A stretch of 64,000 nucleotides of DNA from Streptomyces venezuelae. Lineage in GTDB: Bacteria; Actinomycetota; Actinomycetes; Streptomycetales; Streptomycetaceae. The number at the start of each line of letters is the position of its first letter. The stretch's first letter is position 1. The stretch is taken from contig NZ_CP029189.1 of assembly GCF_008642275.1 (NCBI RefSeq), forward strand, positions 3,884,501-3,948,500, given 5' to 3'. A model generated the notes under the pieces. The model saw only the letters and a list, made by a program, of their open reading frames with translations, was not told the DNA's origin and did no database searches. The translations under genes and the position numbers were made by a program. Of the stretch, positions 53,741 through 62,221 are shown one piece after another.

Positions 53741-54778
53741 TCACTCGACGCGAGCGGGCAGGAACCCCTGCTGGATGGCGAGCACGCCCGCCTGGAAACG
53801 GCTCCGCGCGCCCAGGTGGGTCATGAGGCTGGACGTGATGCGGCGAGCGGTGCGCGGTGACACCGCCAGGCGCGTCGCGATGGCCTCGTCGGTGAGGCCG
53901 AGCGCCAGGAGTCTGAGCGCCTCGGCCTGCTGGCAGGTCAGCTCTCCAGGAGCCGGCTGCACCGGTGCTTCGAGCTGATCGGCAGCCTGCCACACACTGT
54001 CGAACAGGGTGAGCAGCGCGGTGACCATCCCCGGTGAGCTGACTTGAACGGCGCCCGCGCCGGTATCGTCGGCGTCGGAGGCGATCATCGCCAGTTTCCG
54101 GTCGTAGATGATCATCCGGTTGGGCAGGGACGGGACGGTGCGCACCTCACATCCCTGTTCGGTCAGCCAGTGTGCGTGTTCCATGGTCGGCCGGTCGTTG
54201 CGGATGCTGTTCAGGTAGACCGTGCGCATCTGTACGCCACGCCGGAGCAGCTGCTGGTTGAGGGGCCGGGACGCCTGCATGTTCTCCGGCTTCTGCGGGC
54301 CGCCGGGCGCGAAGGTGAGCAGCTCCTCGGCCACCTGCCCGTTGAGGATCTTCAGGTGGTCGCGGATGGCGTCCAGCCCCACGAGGTACTTGACCTCGGC
54401 CCCGTCGGTGCCGCCGGACTGGCGTCCGTCGTAGTCCAGGATGAATCGGGCGGCAGCGGCCTGCGCGGCCTCCAACCTCTGTGTGTGCCGGGCCAGTTCG
54501 GAGCGCTGCTCGGCGATCAGGATCTCCATCCCCACGTGCGGACTGACCGCGTGCAGGTGGTGGGGTGATTCGATCGAGGCGCGGACGAGTGCCAGCTCGC
54601 TCAGGCGGTCGAGGGCGCTCCGGACGACGTGCTCCGGGAGGGCCAGGCGGGCGCAGATATCGGCTACGCCTTGCGTTCGGTCCAGCAGGGCGACGTAGAC
54701 GGACTCGATGACGGGGTCCAGGCCGAGTGAGCTCAGTGAACTCGGATGGCCCGGCTGTTTTGCGTCTGTGTCGACCAT
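53741..54778 (-). CDS. LuxR-type transcriptional regulator with TrmB-like N-terminal domain
   Basis: 345 aa from ATG 54778. The N-terminal ~80 residues read as a winged helix (SVYVALLDRTQGVADICARL), then a middle region (residues ~120-270) of the TrmB-like type with RRGVQMRTVYLN, and a C-terminal LuxR helix-turn-helix LTCQQAEALRLLALGLTDEAIATRLAVSPRTARR. This architecture is common among regulators inside Streptomyces clusters. Unlike response regulators it lacks a phospho-acceptor domain. It probably controls some cluster promoters, perhaps with its own binding region in the gap upstream. Confidence 0.88.
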   Translation of the reverse strand: MVDTDAKQPGHPSSLSSLGLDPVIESVYVALLDRTQGVADICARLALPEHVVRSALDRLSELALVRASIESPHHLHAVSPHVGMEILIAEQRSELARHTQRLEAAQAAAARFILDYDGRQSGGTDGAEVKYLVGLDAIRDHLKILNGQVAEELLTFAPGGPQKPENMQASRPLNQQLLRRGVQMRTVYLNSIRNDRPTMEHAHWLTEQGCEVRTVPSLPNRMIIYDRKLAMIASDADDTGAGAVQVSSPGMVTALLTLFDSVWQAADQLEAPVQPAPGELTCQQAEALRLLALGLTDEAIATRLAVSPRTARRITSSLMTHLGARSRFQAGVLAIQQGFLPARVE

Positions 54779-55010
54779 GCGCCCCCGCTTTGGTGTTTCT
54801 CGCGTCATTTCGCAACGGGGAGTTGAGTTTATGTGATCGAGTTGCGGCCAGGCAAGAAGCTGCCTGAGTTGAACGCGTTGATTCCTATGTGCCCAGTTGG
54901 CCCGGCTGTGTACGCTCGGCGCTCGCTGGCGGCCGTGGACATCGGCCCGGCGACCGGAATAAGCGGAATGGCATCGTCCGACCCCGGACATTCGGAGTGC
55001 AAGGGCACCT
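54779..55010. promoter_or_regulatory. divergent region of the LuxR gene and the 109-aa gene
   Basis: 232 bases without a gene. It contains the inverted repeat CAGGCA-AGAAGC-TGCCTG (54849-54866) and four AGTTG words in direct orientation (54821, 54840, 54867, 54895), possible operator elements for autoregulation. No clear -35/-10 pair was found. Confidence 0.35.
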
Positions 55011-55340
55011 ATGTTTCTCGTCCACCTATCACTGCGGCCTCGTCGGCCCGATGCGGCCGTGCCGTCGTCGGCGGCGGAGGCCATCGCCGGGGCGTGCGCC
55101 GGCCGGGACGGCTTCGAGCACGTGAGCGTGCATCCGGACGCCCTGCCCCACCCGATCCTGGGCTTCTACCTGCGTGCCGATTCCCTGGAGGAGGCCGAGT
55201 CGGCGACCCTCTCCCTGTGGTGCCGTGCCGGCTCGGCCGTTCCGGAGCTGAGGGCCTGGGAACCGGTCCGTGCCGAGGGCCCGTTGTTCCGGCCCGACCT
55301 CGAAGCGGACCCGATCCCGGGGCTGGGGTGGACGGAGTAG
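55011..55340 (+). CDS. 109-aa hypothetical protein
   Basis: Start ATG 55011 with AAGGG six bases upstream. The protein (MFLVHLSLRP..., ending DPIPGLGWTE) has no signal peptide or membrane segment, an acidic C-terminus, and an LWCRAGSAVPELRAWEP stretch. I do not recognise a family. Small proteins of this size next to regulators are common in Streptomyces. It is divergent from the LuxR gene and lies upstream of the small peptide and StrR-type genes on the same strand. Confidence 0.6.
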   Translation: MFLVHLSLRPRRPDAAVPSSAAEAIAGACAGRDGFEHVSVHPDALPHPILGFYLRADSLEEAESATLSLWCRAGSAVPELRAWEPVRAEGPLFRPDLEADPIPGLGWTE

Positions 55341-55437
55341 GTCATGGCCGGTTTACCTCCCACCCGCGTGCTTTCCTTCGTCCGGCGCGGACGGCAATCT
55401 TCTGACTGTAGCCAGCATCCAGTCACGGGGGTAACCG

Positions 55438-55617
55438 ATGTCTCACCTGATTTCGCGCAACGCAATTCGCAGCCTGATTCTGGCCGGTGTTCTCGCGCTG
55501 GCGACCGGATTCGCCGTGCAGGTCGAGGAGGTCGAGCCCCGGACGCAGGAGGTCCAGGTGCTGGCGGACGGCCCGGTGAATTACGGGGCCACCCCGACCG
55601 ACCACGGATGGCAGTGA
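55438..55617 (+). CDS. 59-aa small secreted or membrane peptide overlapping the StrR-type gene
   Basis: ATG 55438 with GGGGG six bases upstream. The sequence begins MSHLISRNAIRSLILAGV, a basic N-terminus followed by a hydrophobic core (SLILAGVLALATGFAV), then an acidic segment (EEVEPRTQEVQ) and a C-terminus ending DHGWQ. It looks like a secreted or singly anchored peptide. Its stop lies ten bases inside the predicted start of the StrR-type regulator (ATGGCAGTGA), so the two are translated together. A signalling or regulator-modulating role is possible but is inference. Confidence 0.6.
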   Translation: MSHLISRNAIRSLILAGVLALATGFAVQVEEVEPRTQEVQVLADGPVNYGATPTDHGWQ

Positions 55618-56771
55618 AGCCGACAGCCGCTGAATCGGATTGCCTTCGCGTGATGGGAATGGTTGTGGACCGGGCAGATTCAGAATATCTGATCAAACTT
55701 CAGCAATCCGTCCTCAAGGAACTTCCCGTGGAGAGAGTTCCGGTGGAAGTCCTCCGGACGGGATTCTCCGCACGAGTGCACGGTGAAGACGCCGATCACA
55801 TCCGGATACTCGCCGAGAACGCCGACGACCTCCCGCCGATCCTCGTCCACCGCCCGACCATGACCGTCATCGACGGTGCCCACCGGTTGCGCGTGGTCGA
55901 GCTGCTGGGAGAGGACCGCATCGCGGTGCGGTTCTTCGACGGCGACCAGGAGGATGCACGACTCCTGGCGGTGGCGGCCAACATCGCGCACGGCCGGCCG
56001 CTGTCCACGACCGACCGGACGGCCGCCGCGATGCGGATCTTCTCCGCGCACCCCCAGTGGTCCGACCGGGCCGTCGCGGTGGTGGCCGGACTCTCCCCCA
56101 AGAAGATCGGGCGGCTCCGCAGGGAGATGGCGCTGCCGCAGTCCGACAGCAGGGTCGGGCGGGACGGCCGGGTCCGGCCCATCGACACCGCCCACCGGCG
56201 GGAACGGGCCGGAGAGCTCATCCGGACCAACCCCGGCTTCTCCCTGCGCCAGATCGCGGCCGAAGTCGGGCTGGCCCCGGCGACCGTCGCGGACGTGCGC
56301 AACCGGATCCAGCGCGGCGACAGCCCGGTGCCCCGAGGCGTACGGGGCCGCGCGGCCCAGGCCGCGGACGCGGCGCGACACGCTCCGGCGGAAGCGGTCA
56401 CCGTCCGGGTGCCCGCGACCGGAGCCACGGTCACCCGGCTGCCGTCCGCACGGCGCCGTACCCTCGCCGAGGAGAAGGCACCGGTCATGGCCCTGGAGGA
56501 CGTCAGGAAGATCACCGGCATGCTGACCCGCGACCCTTCGCTGCGGCACAACGCCTCGGGGCGCTCCGTCCTGCGCCTGCTCGACGTCTGCTCCCTGATC
56601 ACCCGGGAACGGCAGAAGATCGCCGAGACGGTGCCCGCGCACTGCAAGGAGTCGGTGGCGCGGCTGGCCGAGGGGTACGCCGGGATGTGGCGGCTGCTCG
56701 CCGAGGAGCTGGTGCAGCAGGTCGAGGAGATGTACGAACCGGGCGGAGACGGCCGGCCGCTCAGCGCGTGA
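55608..56771 (+). CDS. strR-like: StrR/ParB-like pathway-specific regulator
   Basis: 387 aa if started at ATG 55608, coupled to the 59-aa ORF; ATG 55653 is a possible alternative. The N-terminal ParB/Srx-like domain has PPILVHRPTMTVIDGAHRLR, the E/D-G-x-H-R feature shared with StrR, followed by FSAHPQWSDRAVAVVAGLSPKKIGRLRR and FSLRQIAAEVGLAPATVADV, two helix-turn-helix units. StrR-type proteins activate antibiotic genes by binding inverted repeats with 17-base spacing. A perfect such repeat lies upstream of NRPS-4, and related ones upstream of the JmjC operon and DUF885-1. StrR relatives control many Dpg-containing glycopeptide clusters, in line with the dpg genes here. Confidence 0.9.
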   Translation: MAVKPTAAESDCLRVMGMVVDRADSEYLIKLQQSVLKELPVERVPVEVLRTGFSARVHGEDADHIRILAENADDLPPILVHRPTMTVIDGAHRLRVVELLGEDRIAVRFFDGDQEDARLLAVAANIAHGRPLSTTDRTAAAMRIFSAHPQWSDRAVAVVAGLSPKKIGRLRREMALPQSDSRVGRDGRVRPIDTAHRRERAGELIRTNPGFSLRQIAAEVGLAPATVADVRNRIQRGDSPVPRGVRGRAAQAADAARHAPAEAVTVRVPATGATVTRLPSARRRTLAEEKAPVMALEDVRKITGMLTRDPSLRHNASGRSVLRLLDVCSLITRERQKIAETVPAHCKESVARLAEGYAGMWRLLAEELVQQVEEMYEPGGDGRPLSA

Positions 56772-56793
56772 ACCCCGGGCGGACGGGGTCGCA

Positions 56794-56824
56794 GCCGCCC
56801 CGCGCCGAACGGCGACGGGGCGGC
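56794..56824 (+). terminator. hairpin after the StrR-type gene
   Basis: GCCGCCCC and GGGGCGGC pair across a 15-base GC-rich interior that itself can fold (GCGCCGAACGGCG). It lies 23 bases past the stop and marks the likely right border of the cluster. The converging gene at 56900 would read into it from the other side. Confidence 0.55.
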
Positions 56825-56899
56825 CCGGCGGACCGGTCACACGACCCTCGTCCGGGAGTTCTCGGAGGTCGCCGTGGTCGAGCGCGCCCGGTGCGGGCG

Positions 56900-57574
56900 T
56901 CAGTCACCGACCTGGTGTTCCACGCGGTGGCGGATGTACTCGTCCGGATGGGACCGGGCGATCGCCACCGCCTCGTCCACCAGCGCGTGCAGCTCCGGCC
57001 GGTACGACGACTTCCTCAGCGGCAGCAGCGGCAGGATGCAGCGCCGGACGTCCAGGTGCTCGTTGCGCACGAACTCGGCCAGTGCGGCGCGGTACCACGC
57101 GGTCAACACCGACGTGTCGTCGTCGTCGGCCGGTGCCGGGTGCTCCGCCCGGACCTCGGGCATGCGCGCGGTCAGGGCCGACCAGTACCAGGCCCGTGCG
57201 GCGCCCGCCCGCTCGGGATCGGTGCCGGTGAGCAGGTAGTCGAGCAGTGCGGCCTGGACGCGCCGGTGGCCGAAGGCGTTGAGGGCCGGTTCGACGAACT
57301 GCCGGTTGAAACTGGGGTTGGGGTCGTGGACCGCGGCCGCCATCAGCGCGTCGAAGGAGTAGTCGGAAAGGACCACGCCACGCCGCCAGAGCTCGCGCAG
57401 TGCGGCCCGGGCGCGCTGTTCCCACGTGGGCCCGCCGGCCTGCTCCGGCTCGGCGGCGACCTCGATCCCGAGGACCCTTAAGAGGTCCGCCAGCGACCGG
57501 GCGAAGCCCTCGCGCCGGGTTTCCGGGCTCCCGGGTATCGCCATGAACTCCGCCGTGTTCCCATCCGCGGTCAT
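56900..57574 (-). CDS. hypothetical protein, 224 aa
   Basis: ATG 57574. The sequence is helical with WEQRARAALRELWRRGVVLSD, NPSFNRQFVEPALNAFGHRRV and SHPDEYIRHRVEHQVGD at the end. It reads like the HEAT-like or conserved actinobacterial hypothetical proteins that occur in housekeeping regions. No motif for catalysis is visible, no signal peptide. Divergent from the NHL/thioredoxin gene. Probably outside the biosynthetic cluster. Confidence 0.75.
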   Translation of the reverse strand: MTADGNTAEFMAIPGSPETRREGFARSLADLLRVLGIEVAAEPEQAGGPTWEQRARAALRELWRRGVVLSDYSFDALMAAAVHDPNPSFNRQFVEPALNAFGHRRVQAALLDYLLTGTDPERAGAARAWYWSALTARMPEVRAEHPAPADDDDTSVLTAWYRAALAEFVRNEHLDVRRCILPLLPLRKSSYRPELHALVDEAVAIARSHPDEYIRHRVEHQVGD

Positions 57575-57652
57575 ACGTCGCTCCTCTGCCCGGGCCGTGG
57601 CCCGCCGTACGCGTGTGATCCGACGTTCATACCAGGATGGCAAGCTTGAAGG

Positions 57653-59497
57653 ATGAACGATGCTGCCCCGGCGCCCACCCCCGCGCCCGCCCCCCGCAAG
57701 CGTGCCCGTGTCCGTGCCCCAGAGCTGATCGGCAAGGGCGGCTGGATCAACACCGGCGGGAAGGACCTGAAGCTTGCCGACTTCCGAGGTCGCACATTGA
57801 TCCTCGATTTCTGGACGTTCTGCTGCATCAACTGCCTGCACGTCCTCGACGAGCTGCGCGAGCTGGAGGAGAAGCACCGCGACACCGTCGTGATCATCGG
57901 GGTGCACTCCCCGAAGTTCGTGCACGAGGCGGAGCACGCCGCCGTCGTCGACGCCGTCGAGCGGTACCAGGTGCACCACCCCGTGCTCGACGATCCGGAG
58001 CTCGCGACCTGGAAGCAGTACGCCGTACGCGCCTGGCCCACGCTCGTCGTGATCGACCCCGAGGGGTACGTCGTCGCCCAGCACGCCGGCGAGGGACACG
58101 CGCACGCCATCGCCCGTCTGGTCGAGGAGCTGGAGGCCGAGCACGAGGCCAAGGGCACGCTGCGGCGCGGCGACGGGCCCTACGTGGCGCCCGAGCCGGT
58201 GGCCGGAGCCCTGCGCTTCCCCGGGAAGGCGCTGCTGCTGCCCTCCGGGAACCTGCTGGTCTCCGACTCCACCCGGCACCAGCTCGTGGAGCTGGCCGCC
58301 GACGGCGAGAGCGTCGTACGCCGTATCGGCAGCGGCGAGCGCGGCTTCGCCGGGGACAGCTTCAGCGAGCCGCAGGGCCTCGCGCTGCTGCCCGACGGCA
58401 GGGTCGTCGTCGCCGACACCGTCAACCACGCGCTGCGCGTCTACGACCCGGCCACCGGGCAGGTGGAGACCGTCGCCGGGACCGGCCGGCAGTGGTGGCA
58501 GGGGTCGCCGACCTCGGGGCCGGCGCTGGAGGTGGACCTGTCCTCGCCGTGGGACGTGGCGTGGTGGCAGGGCCGGGTCTGGATCGCCATGGCCGGCGTG
58601 CACCAGCTGTGGACCTGGGACCCGGAGGCCGGGACGGTCGAGGTCGCGGCCGGTACGACCAACGAGGGGCTGCTCGACGGGCCGGCCGCCGAGGCCTGGT
58701 TCGCCCAGCCCTCGGGGCTCGCGGCCGCCGGGGACCGGCTGTGGATCGCCGACTCCGAGACCAGCGCCCTGCGGTACGTGGAGGCCGGTGACGAGGGGTA
58801 CGTCGTCAGGTCCGCCGTGGGCACCGGGCTGTTCGACTTCGGGCACCGGGACGGCGACGCCGCCCAGGCGCTGCTCCAGCACCCGCTCGGCGTGACGGCC
58901 CTGCCCGACGGCTCGGTCGCGGTGTGCGACACGTACAACCACGCGCTGCGCCGCTACGACCCGGCGACCGGCCAGGTCTCGACGCTGGCGACCGATCTGC
59001 GCGAGCCCAGCGACGCCGTGCTGGTGGGCGAGGACATCGTCGTCGTCGAGTCGGCCCGGCACCGGCTGACCCGGCTGCGCCTCCCGGAGGAAGCGGTCCG
59101 GGTGGACGCCGTCGCCCACCGCACGCAGCGGGCCGCCACCGAGGTGGCGCCCGGCACGCTCCGCCTCGACGTGGTCTTCCAGGCGCCGGCCGGGCAGAAG
59201 CTCGACACCCGCTACGGGCCCTCCACCCGGCTGCTGGTCTCCTCGACCCCGCCGGAGCTGCTGGCGGCCGGCGAGGGCGCCGGGACCGACCTGTTCCGGG
59301 AGCTCGCGCTGAACCCGGAGGTCACCGAGGGCGTCCTGCACGTGTCGGCGATGGCGGCGTCCTGCGACGACGACCCCGCCAACGAGTACCCGGCCTGCCA
59401 CGTCCACCAGCAGGACTGGGGCGTCCCGGTCCGCGTCACCCCCGACGGCGCCTCCCGGCTGCCCCTCGTCCTCGCGGGGATGGACGCCGAGGGGTAG
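57653..59497 (+). CDS. NHL-repeat protein with N-terminal thioredoxin-like domain
   Basis: 614 aa from ATG 57653 (GCTTGAAGG upstream). Residues ~28-160 are a thioredoxin/TlpA-like domain with WTFCCINCLHVLDEL (C-x-x-C as CINC) and AVRAWPTLVVID. Residues ~180-500 hold NHL beta-propeller repeats such as LSSPWDVAWWQG and GNLLVSDSTRH. No signal peptide is seen, though relatives are thought to act in redox processes. It is a conserved Streptomyces gene and probably not part of the cluster. Confidence 0.92.
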   Translation: MNDAAPAPTPAPAPRKRARVRAPELIGKGGWINTGGKDLKLADFRGRTLILDFWTFCCINCLHVLDELRELEEKHRDTVVIIGVHSPKFVHEAEHAAVVDAVERYQVHHPVLDDPELATWKQYAVRAWPTLVVIDPEGYVVAQHAGEGHAHAIARLVEELEAEHEAKGTLRRGDGPYVAPEPVAGALRFPGKALLLPSGNLLVSDSTRHQLVELAADGESVVRRIGSGERGFAGDSFSEPQGLALLPDGRVVVADTVNHALRVYDPATGQVETVAGTGRQWWQGSPTSGPALEVDLSSPWDVAWWQGRVWIAMAGVHQLWTWDPEAGTVEVAAGTTNEGLLDGPAAEAWFAQPSGLAAAGDRLWIADSETSALRYVEAGDEGYVVRSAVGTGLFDFGHRDGDAAQALLQHPLGVTALPDGSVAVCDTYNHALRRYDPATGQVSTLATDLREPSDAVLVGEDIVVVESARHRLTRLRLPEEAVRVDAVAHRTQRAATEVAPGTLRLDVVFQAPAGQKLDTRYGPSTRLLVSSTPPELLAAGEGAGTDLFRELALNPEVTEGVLHVSAMAASCDDDPANEYPACHVHQQDWGVPVRVTPDGASRLPLVLAGMDAEG

Positions 59498-59521
59498 CCG
59501 GCCGGGGTCTTCCTGGGGGGC

Positions 59522-60814
59522 TCAGCCCTCCAGGAAGGCCACCAGGGCGTTCGCGAGGAGGAACGGGTCGTCCGCGCCGCACAGTTCGCGGGCGCTGTGC
59601 ATCGAGAGGATCGCGACGCCGATGTCGACGGTCTGAATGCCGTGGCGGGCGGCGGTGATCGGGCCGATCGTGGTGCCGCACGGCATCGAGTTGTTGGAGA
59701 CGAAGGTCTGCCACGGGATGCCGGCCCGCTCGCACGCGGCGGCGAACACGGCGCGCCCGCTGCCGTCGGTGGCGTACCGCTGGTTGACGTTGACCTTCAG
59801 GATCGGTCCGCCGTTGGCGCGCGGGTGGTGCGTCGGGTCGTGCCGCTCACCGTAGTTGGGGTGCACGGCGTGTCCGGTGTCCGAGGACAGGCAGATGGTG
59901 CCCGCGAAGGCCCGCGCGCGGTCCTCGTACGAGCCGCCGCGGGCGAAGACTGAACGTTCCAGCACGTTGCCCAGCAGCGGGCCGTCCGCGCCCGTGTCGG
60001 ACTGCGAGCCGTTCTCCTCGTGGTCGAAGGCGGCCAGCACGGGGATGTGGTCGAGCTTTCCGGTGGCGGAGACCGCGGCGAGGGCCGCGACGCCCGCGTG
60101 GACCGACAGCAGGTTGTCCATGCGGGGGCCGGCCACCAGCTCGCGGTCGCGGCCCAGGTACGAGGGCGGCTCGATGGAGTGGACCATCAGGTCCCAGCCG
60201 GCCACCGACCCCTGTTCCAGGCCCTCTTCCTCCTCCAGGAAGGCGATCAGGTCGCCCTCCTGCACGTCGCCCAGACCCCAGATCGGCTGCATGTGCCGCT
60301 GCTTGTCGAGCTTGAGGCCGTCGCTGTTCACCGACCGGTCCAGGTGCACGGCGAGTTGGGGTACGCGCAGCAGGGCGCGGTCCACGTTCACCAGGCGCTC
60401 GGTGCCGTCGCGCAGGGTCAGCCGCCCGGCGAGGCCCAGGTCGCGGTCCAGCCAGGTGTTGAGCAGGGTGCCGCCGTAGATTTCGACGGCGATCTGCCGC
60501 CAGCCCTGGGAGCCCGTGTCCGGCAGCGGCTTGACCCGCAGGTTCGGGGAGTCGGTGTGTGCGCCGATGATCCGGAACGGGGTGTGCGCGGACGCGCCTT
60601 CGGGGACGAACCAGGCGATGAGCGCACCGCCGCGGAGCACGAACTTGCCCCCGGTGCCCGTATCCCAGGCGTCCGTTTCCGACAACTGCCTGAAGCCCGC
60701 CTTCTCCAGCCGCTCCGCCGCGTTGGCCACGGCGTGGTACGGCGACGGACTGGCCGTCAGGAAGGTCATCAGATCGTCGGTGTGGCCGCGGTCGAAGCGG
60801 GCGGGAGAGCTCAT
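59522..60814 (-). CDS. apeB: M18 family aspartyl/leucyl aminopeptidase
   Basis: 430 aa from ATG 60814. M18 signatures: RIIGAHTDSPNLRVKP with the first zinc His-Asp, AAFDHEENGSQSDTGADGP with the catalytic Glu pair, and SSDTGHAVHPNYGERHDP near the active site. A cytosolic tetrahedral aminopeptidase that takes N-terminal residues, often acidic, from peptides. Converges on the NHL gene with only 24 bases between. Housekeeping. Confidence 0.95.
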   Translation of the reverse strand: MSSPARFDRGHTDDLMTFLTASPSPYHAVANAAERLEKAGFRQLSETDAWDTGTGGKFVLRGGALIAWFVPEGASAHTPFRIIGAHTDSPNLRVKPLPDTGSQGWRQIAVEIYGGTLLNTWLDRDLGLAGRLTLRDGTERLVNVDRALLRVPQLAVHLDRSVNSDGLKLDKQRHMQPIWGLGDVQEGDLIAFLEEEEGLEQGSVAGWDLMVHSIEPPSYLGRDRELVAGPRMDNLLSVHAGVAALAAVSATGKLDHIPVLAAFDHEENGSQSDTGADGPLLGNVLERSVFARGGSYEDRARAFAGTICLSSDTGHAVHPNYGERHDPTHHPRANGGPILKVNVNQRYATDGSGRAVFAAACERAGIPWQTFVSNNSMPCGTTIGPITAARHGIQTVDIGVAILSMHSARELCGADDPFLLANALVAFLEG

Positions 60815-60832
60815 CGTATTTCCCTTGTGTGG

Positions 60833-61209
60833 AAGCCCCCGGCTTCAGCCGGGTGAGGAAACGCATTTCCGGCTCGGAACCTCGCCGCGGCGGATTGCCG
60901 GAGCGTGAGGCTGTGACCTGTGCTGGTGTTCGGATCGTGCCCGACCCTAGCGTCCGCGGGGCGGTGGTTCCTTCGGCGAAGAGGTCGTTGAAGTACCGTT
61001 TCTATCCGACTCGCGCACGGTCCGTGGAACTGTCGCGGACGGTCGGGTGCGTGCGGCGTGGCTGCGGCCCGGCTCCGCCCGCCCGTGCCGAGGACGGCCG
61101 TGGAGCGGCTGTCGGACCTCATCGAAGGTCTTCCTCTCGGTCGGGGCGGGCCGCGGTGGAACAGGAACCCCACGCGTGAGCGTGGGAACCCCCTCCGGCC
61201 GGGGAGGGG
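60833..61209 (+). mobile_element. decayed IS200/IS605-type element (TnpB remnant) with end hairpins
   Basis: The 531-base gap 60815-61345 has no intact gene. A hairpin CCCGGC-TTCA-GCCGGG (60838-60853), of the sort found at ends of IS605-type elements, opens it. The frame at 60991-61066 then reads KYRFYPTRARSVELSRTVGC, much like the N-terminus of TnpB (YRFYPTxxQ...RTFGC). At 61147-61179 the text AVEQEPHA resembles a TnpB C-terminal end, and two hairpins follow (CCCACGC/GCGTGGG at 61169-61186; CCCCTCC/GGAGGGG at 61190-61209) as in a right end. The central transposase region is missing, so this is an internally deleted relic. Confidence 0.6.
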
Positions 61210-61345
61210 AGGAAACCAAGTGGTTCACCTTAACGAGGGCCCGGATGCCTTCTGTCACGGCCGGACGGTGCGGACGGTCCTGACGGTGCTGACGGCCGGG
61301 TGGACCGGCTCCGTGCCCGCGTGCCTCTCTGCGGTCCCTTCCGTC

Positions 61346-62074
61346 TCAGCCCGGCGGACGCTCGAACCGGCGCTGCAGCTGCCTGCGCTCGCCCCGGCGG
61401 ATGCGCGGGAGCATCTCCGGGGTCTGCGGGGAGCGCTGCGCGCGCCTCTTGCGTCCGGCGCAGAAGATACAGGCCTCGCCGGGAGGAGCGTCGGGGTCGA
61501 TCGGCGCGCCGGGATGTTCGGCGCATCCCGAGGCATTGCGTGGCCGGGAGAGTTCGCGGGCGACGATGAAGGCGCGGTGGAGGTCGTCGGCGATGCGCAC
61601 GAAGTCCTCGGCGGGTGAGGACAGGCCCAGGTGGAACCGCTGGTCCTCGACGGTGCGCACGTACGTGCGCAGGCGCTGGAGCGTGTACGGGGGGTCCGGT
61701 ACGGGGTACCCGAGACGCCGCTGCTCCCCGGCGGGTGCGGCGGGCGGGCCGCCACGGCCGCGCTGTCCGAGGCGCCGGCGGTCGTTGCAGATGAGGCAGC
61801 GGCCCCAGCCTTCGGGTGCCTCGGGGTCGAGAGCGCCGTTGGGGTGCTCGGGGCAGCCGGTGTAGCTCTTGGCGGGAGCCAGTCCGGTGGCCGTCTGGAA
61901 GGCCACGTACAGCGCGTCGGCGATGGTGTCGTACTCGGCGGGGTGGGCGCCGTCGTACAGCTCCTTCAGGTGGTCGCCGAGGCTGCCCAGGCTCGCCTGC
62001 AGCTCCTTGAGGGCGTACGGCCGCCCGGTGGGGACGGAGTACCCCCTGCTGCCGTGCTGATCCTGTGGACTCAT
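61346..62074 (-). CDS. hypothetical protein with an internal duplication and two putative zinc-binding CxxH/CxxC units
   Basis: 242 aa from ATG 62074. Two halves are alike: each has a helical segment with ADALYVAFQTA or ADDLHRAFIVA, then GCPEHPNGALDPEAPEG followed by RCLICNDRRR, or GCAEHPGAPIDPDAPPG followed by ACIFCAGRKRR. Each half thus offers a C-x-x-H and a C-x-x-C pair that may bind zinc. The C-terminus is basic. No known function recognised; a nucleic-acid-binding role is possible. Outside the cluster. Confidence 0.75.
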   Translation of the reverse strand: MSPQDQHGSRGYSVPTGRPYALKELQASLGSLGDHLKELYDGAHPAEYDTIADALYVAFQTATGLAPAKSYTGCPEHPNGALDPEAPEGWGRCLICNDRRRLGQRGRGGPPAAPAGEQRRLGYPVPDPPYTLQRLRTYVRTVEDQRFHLGLSSPAEDFVRIADDLHRAFIVARELSRPRNASGCAEHPGAPIDPDAPPGEACIFCAGRKRRAQRSPQTPEMLPRIRRGERRQLQRRFERPPG

Positions 62075-62145
62075 GTCTACGAGCGTCCCATGAACAACTG
62101 ACATCGCGGAAAGCCGCAGGACAGGGGCCTGGGGCCGGGTACGCG

Positions 62146-62184
62146 CCAGCGGCCGGGCCCCTGTGCGGGGGGCCCGGCCGCTGG
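62146..62184 (-). terminator. strong hairpin after the acyl-CoA dehydrogenase gene
   Basis: CCAGCGGCCGGGCCCC and GGGGCCCGGCCGCTGG form a 16-bp stem with a 7-base loop, 38 bases past the stop at 62222; the flanking bases extend it. It also shields the divergently oriented start region of the 242-aa gene. Confidence 0.85.
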
Positions 62185-62221
62185 TGCGTGTGCGCGGCGG
62201 TGGCGCGGTGGGGACGCCTGT

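Noticed and set aside
53577..53993. Minus-strand ORF between the LuxR gene and NRPS-4
   Set aside because: It overlaps the 3' end of the LuxR gene in another frame and the promoter/operator region. No ribosome site, no recognisable protein.
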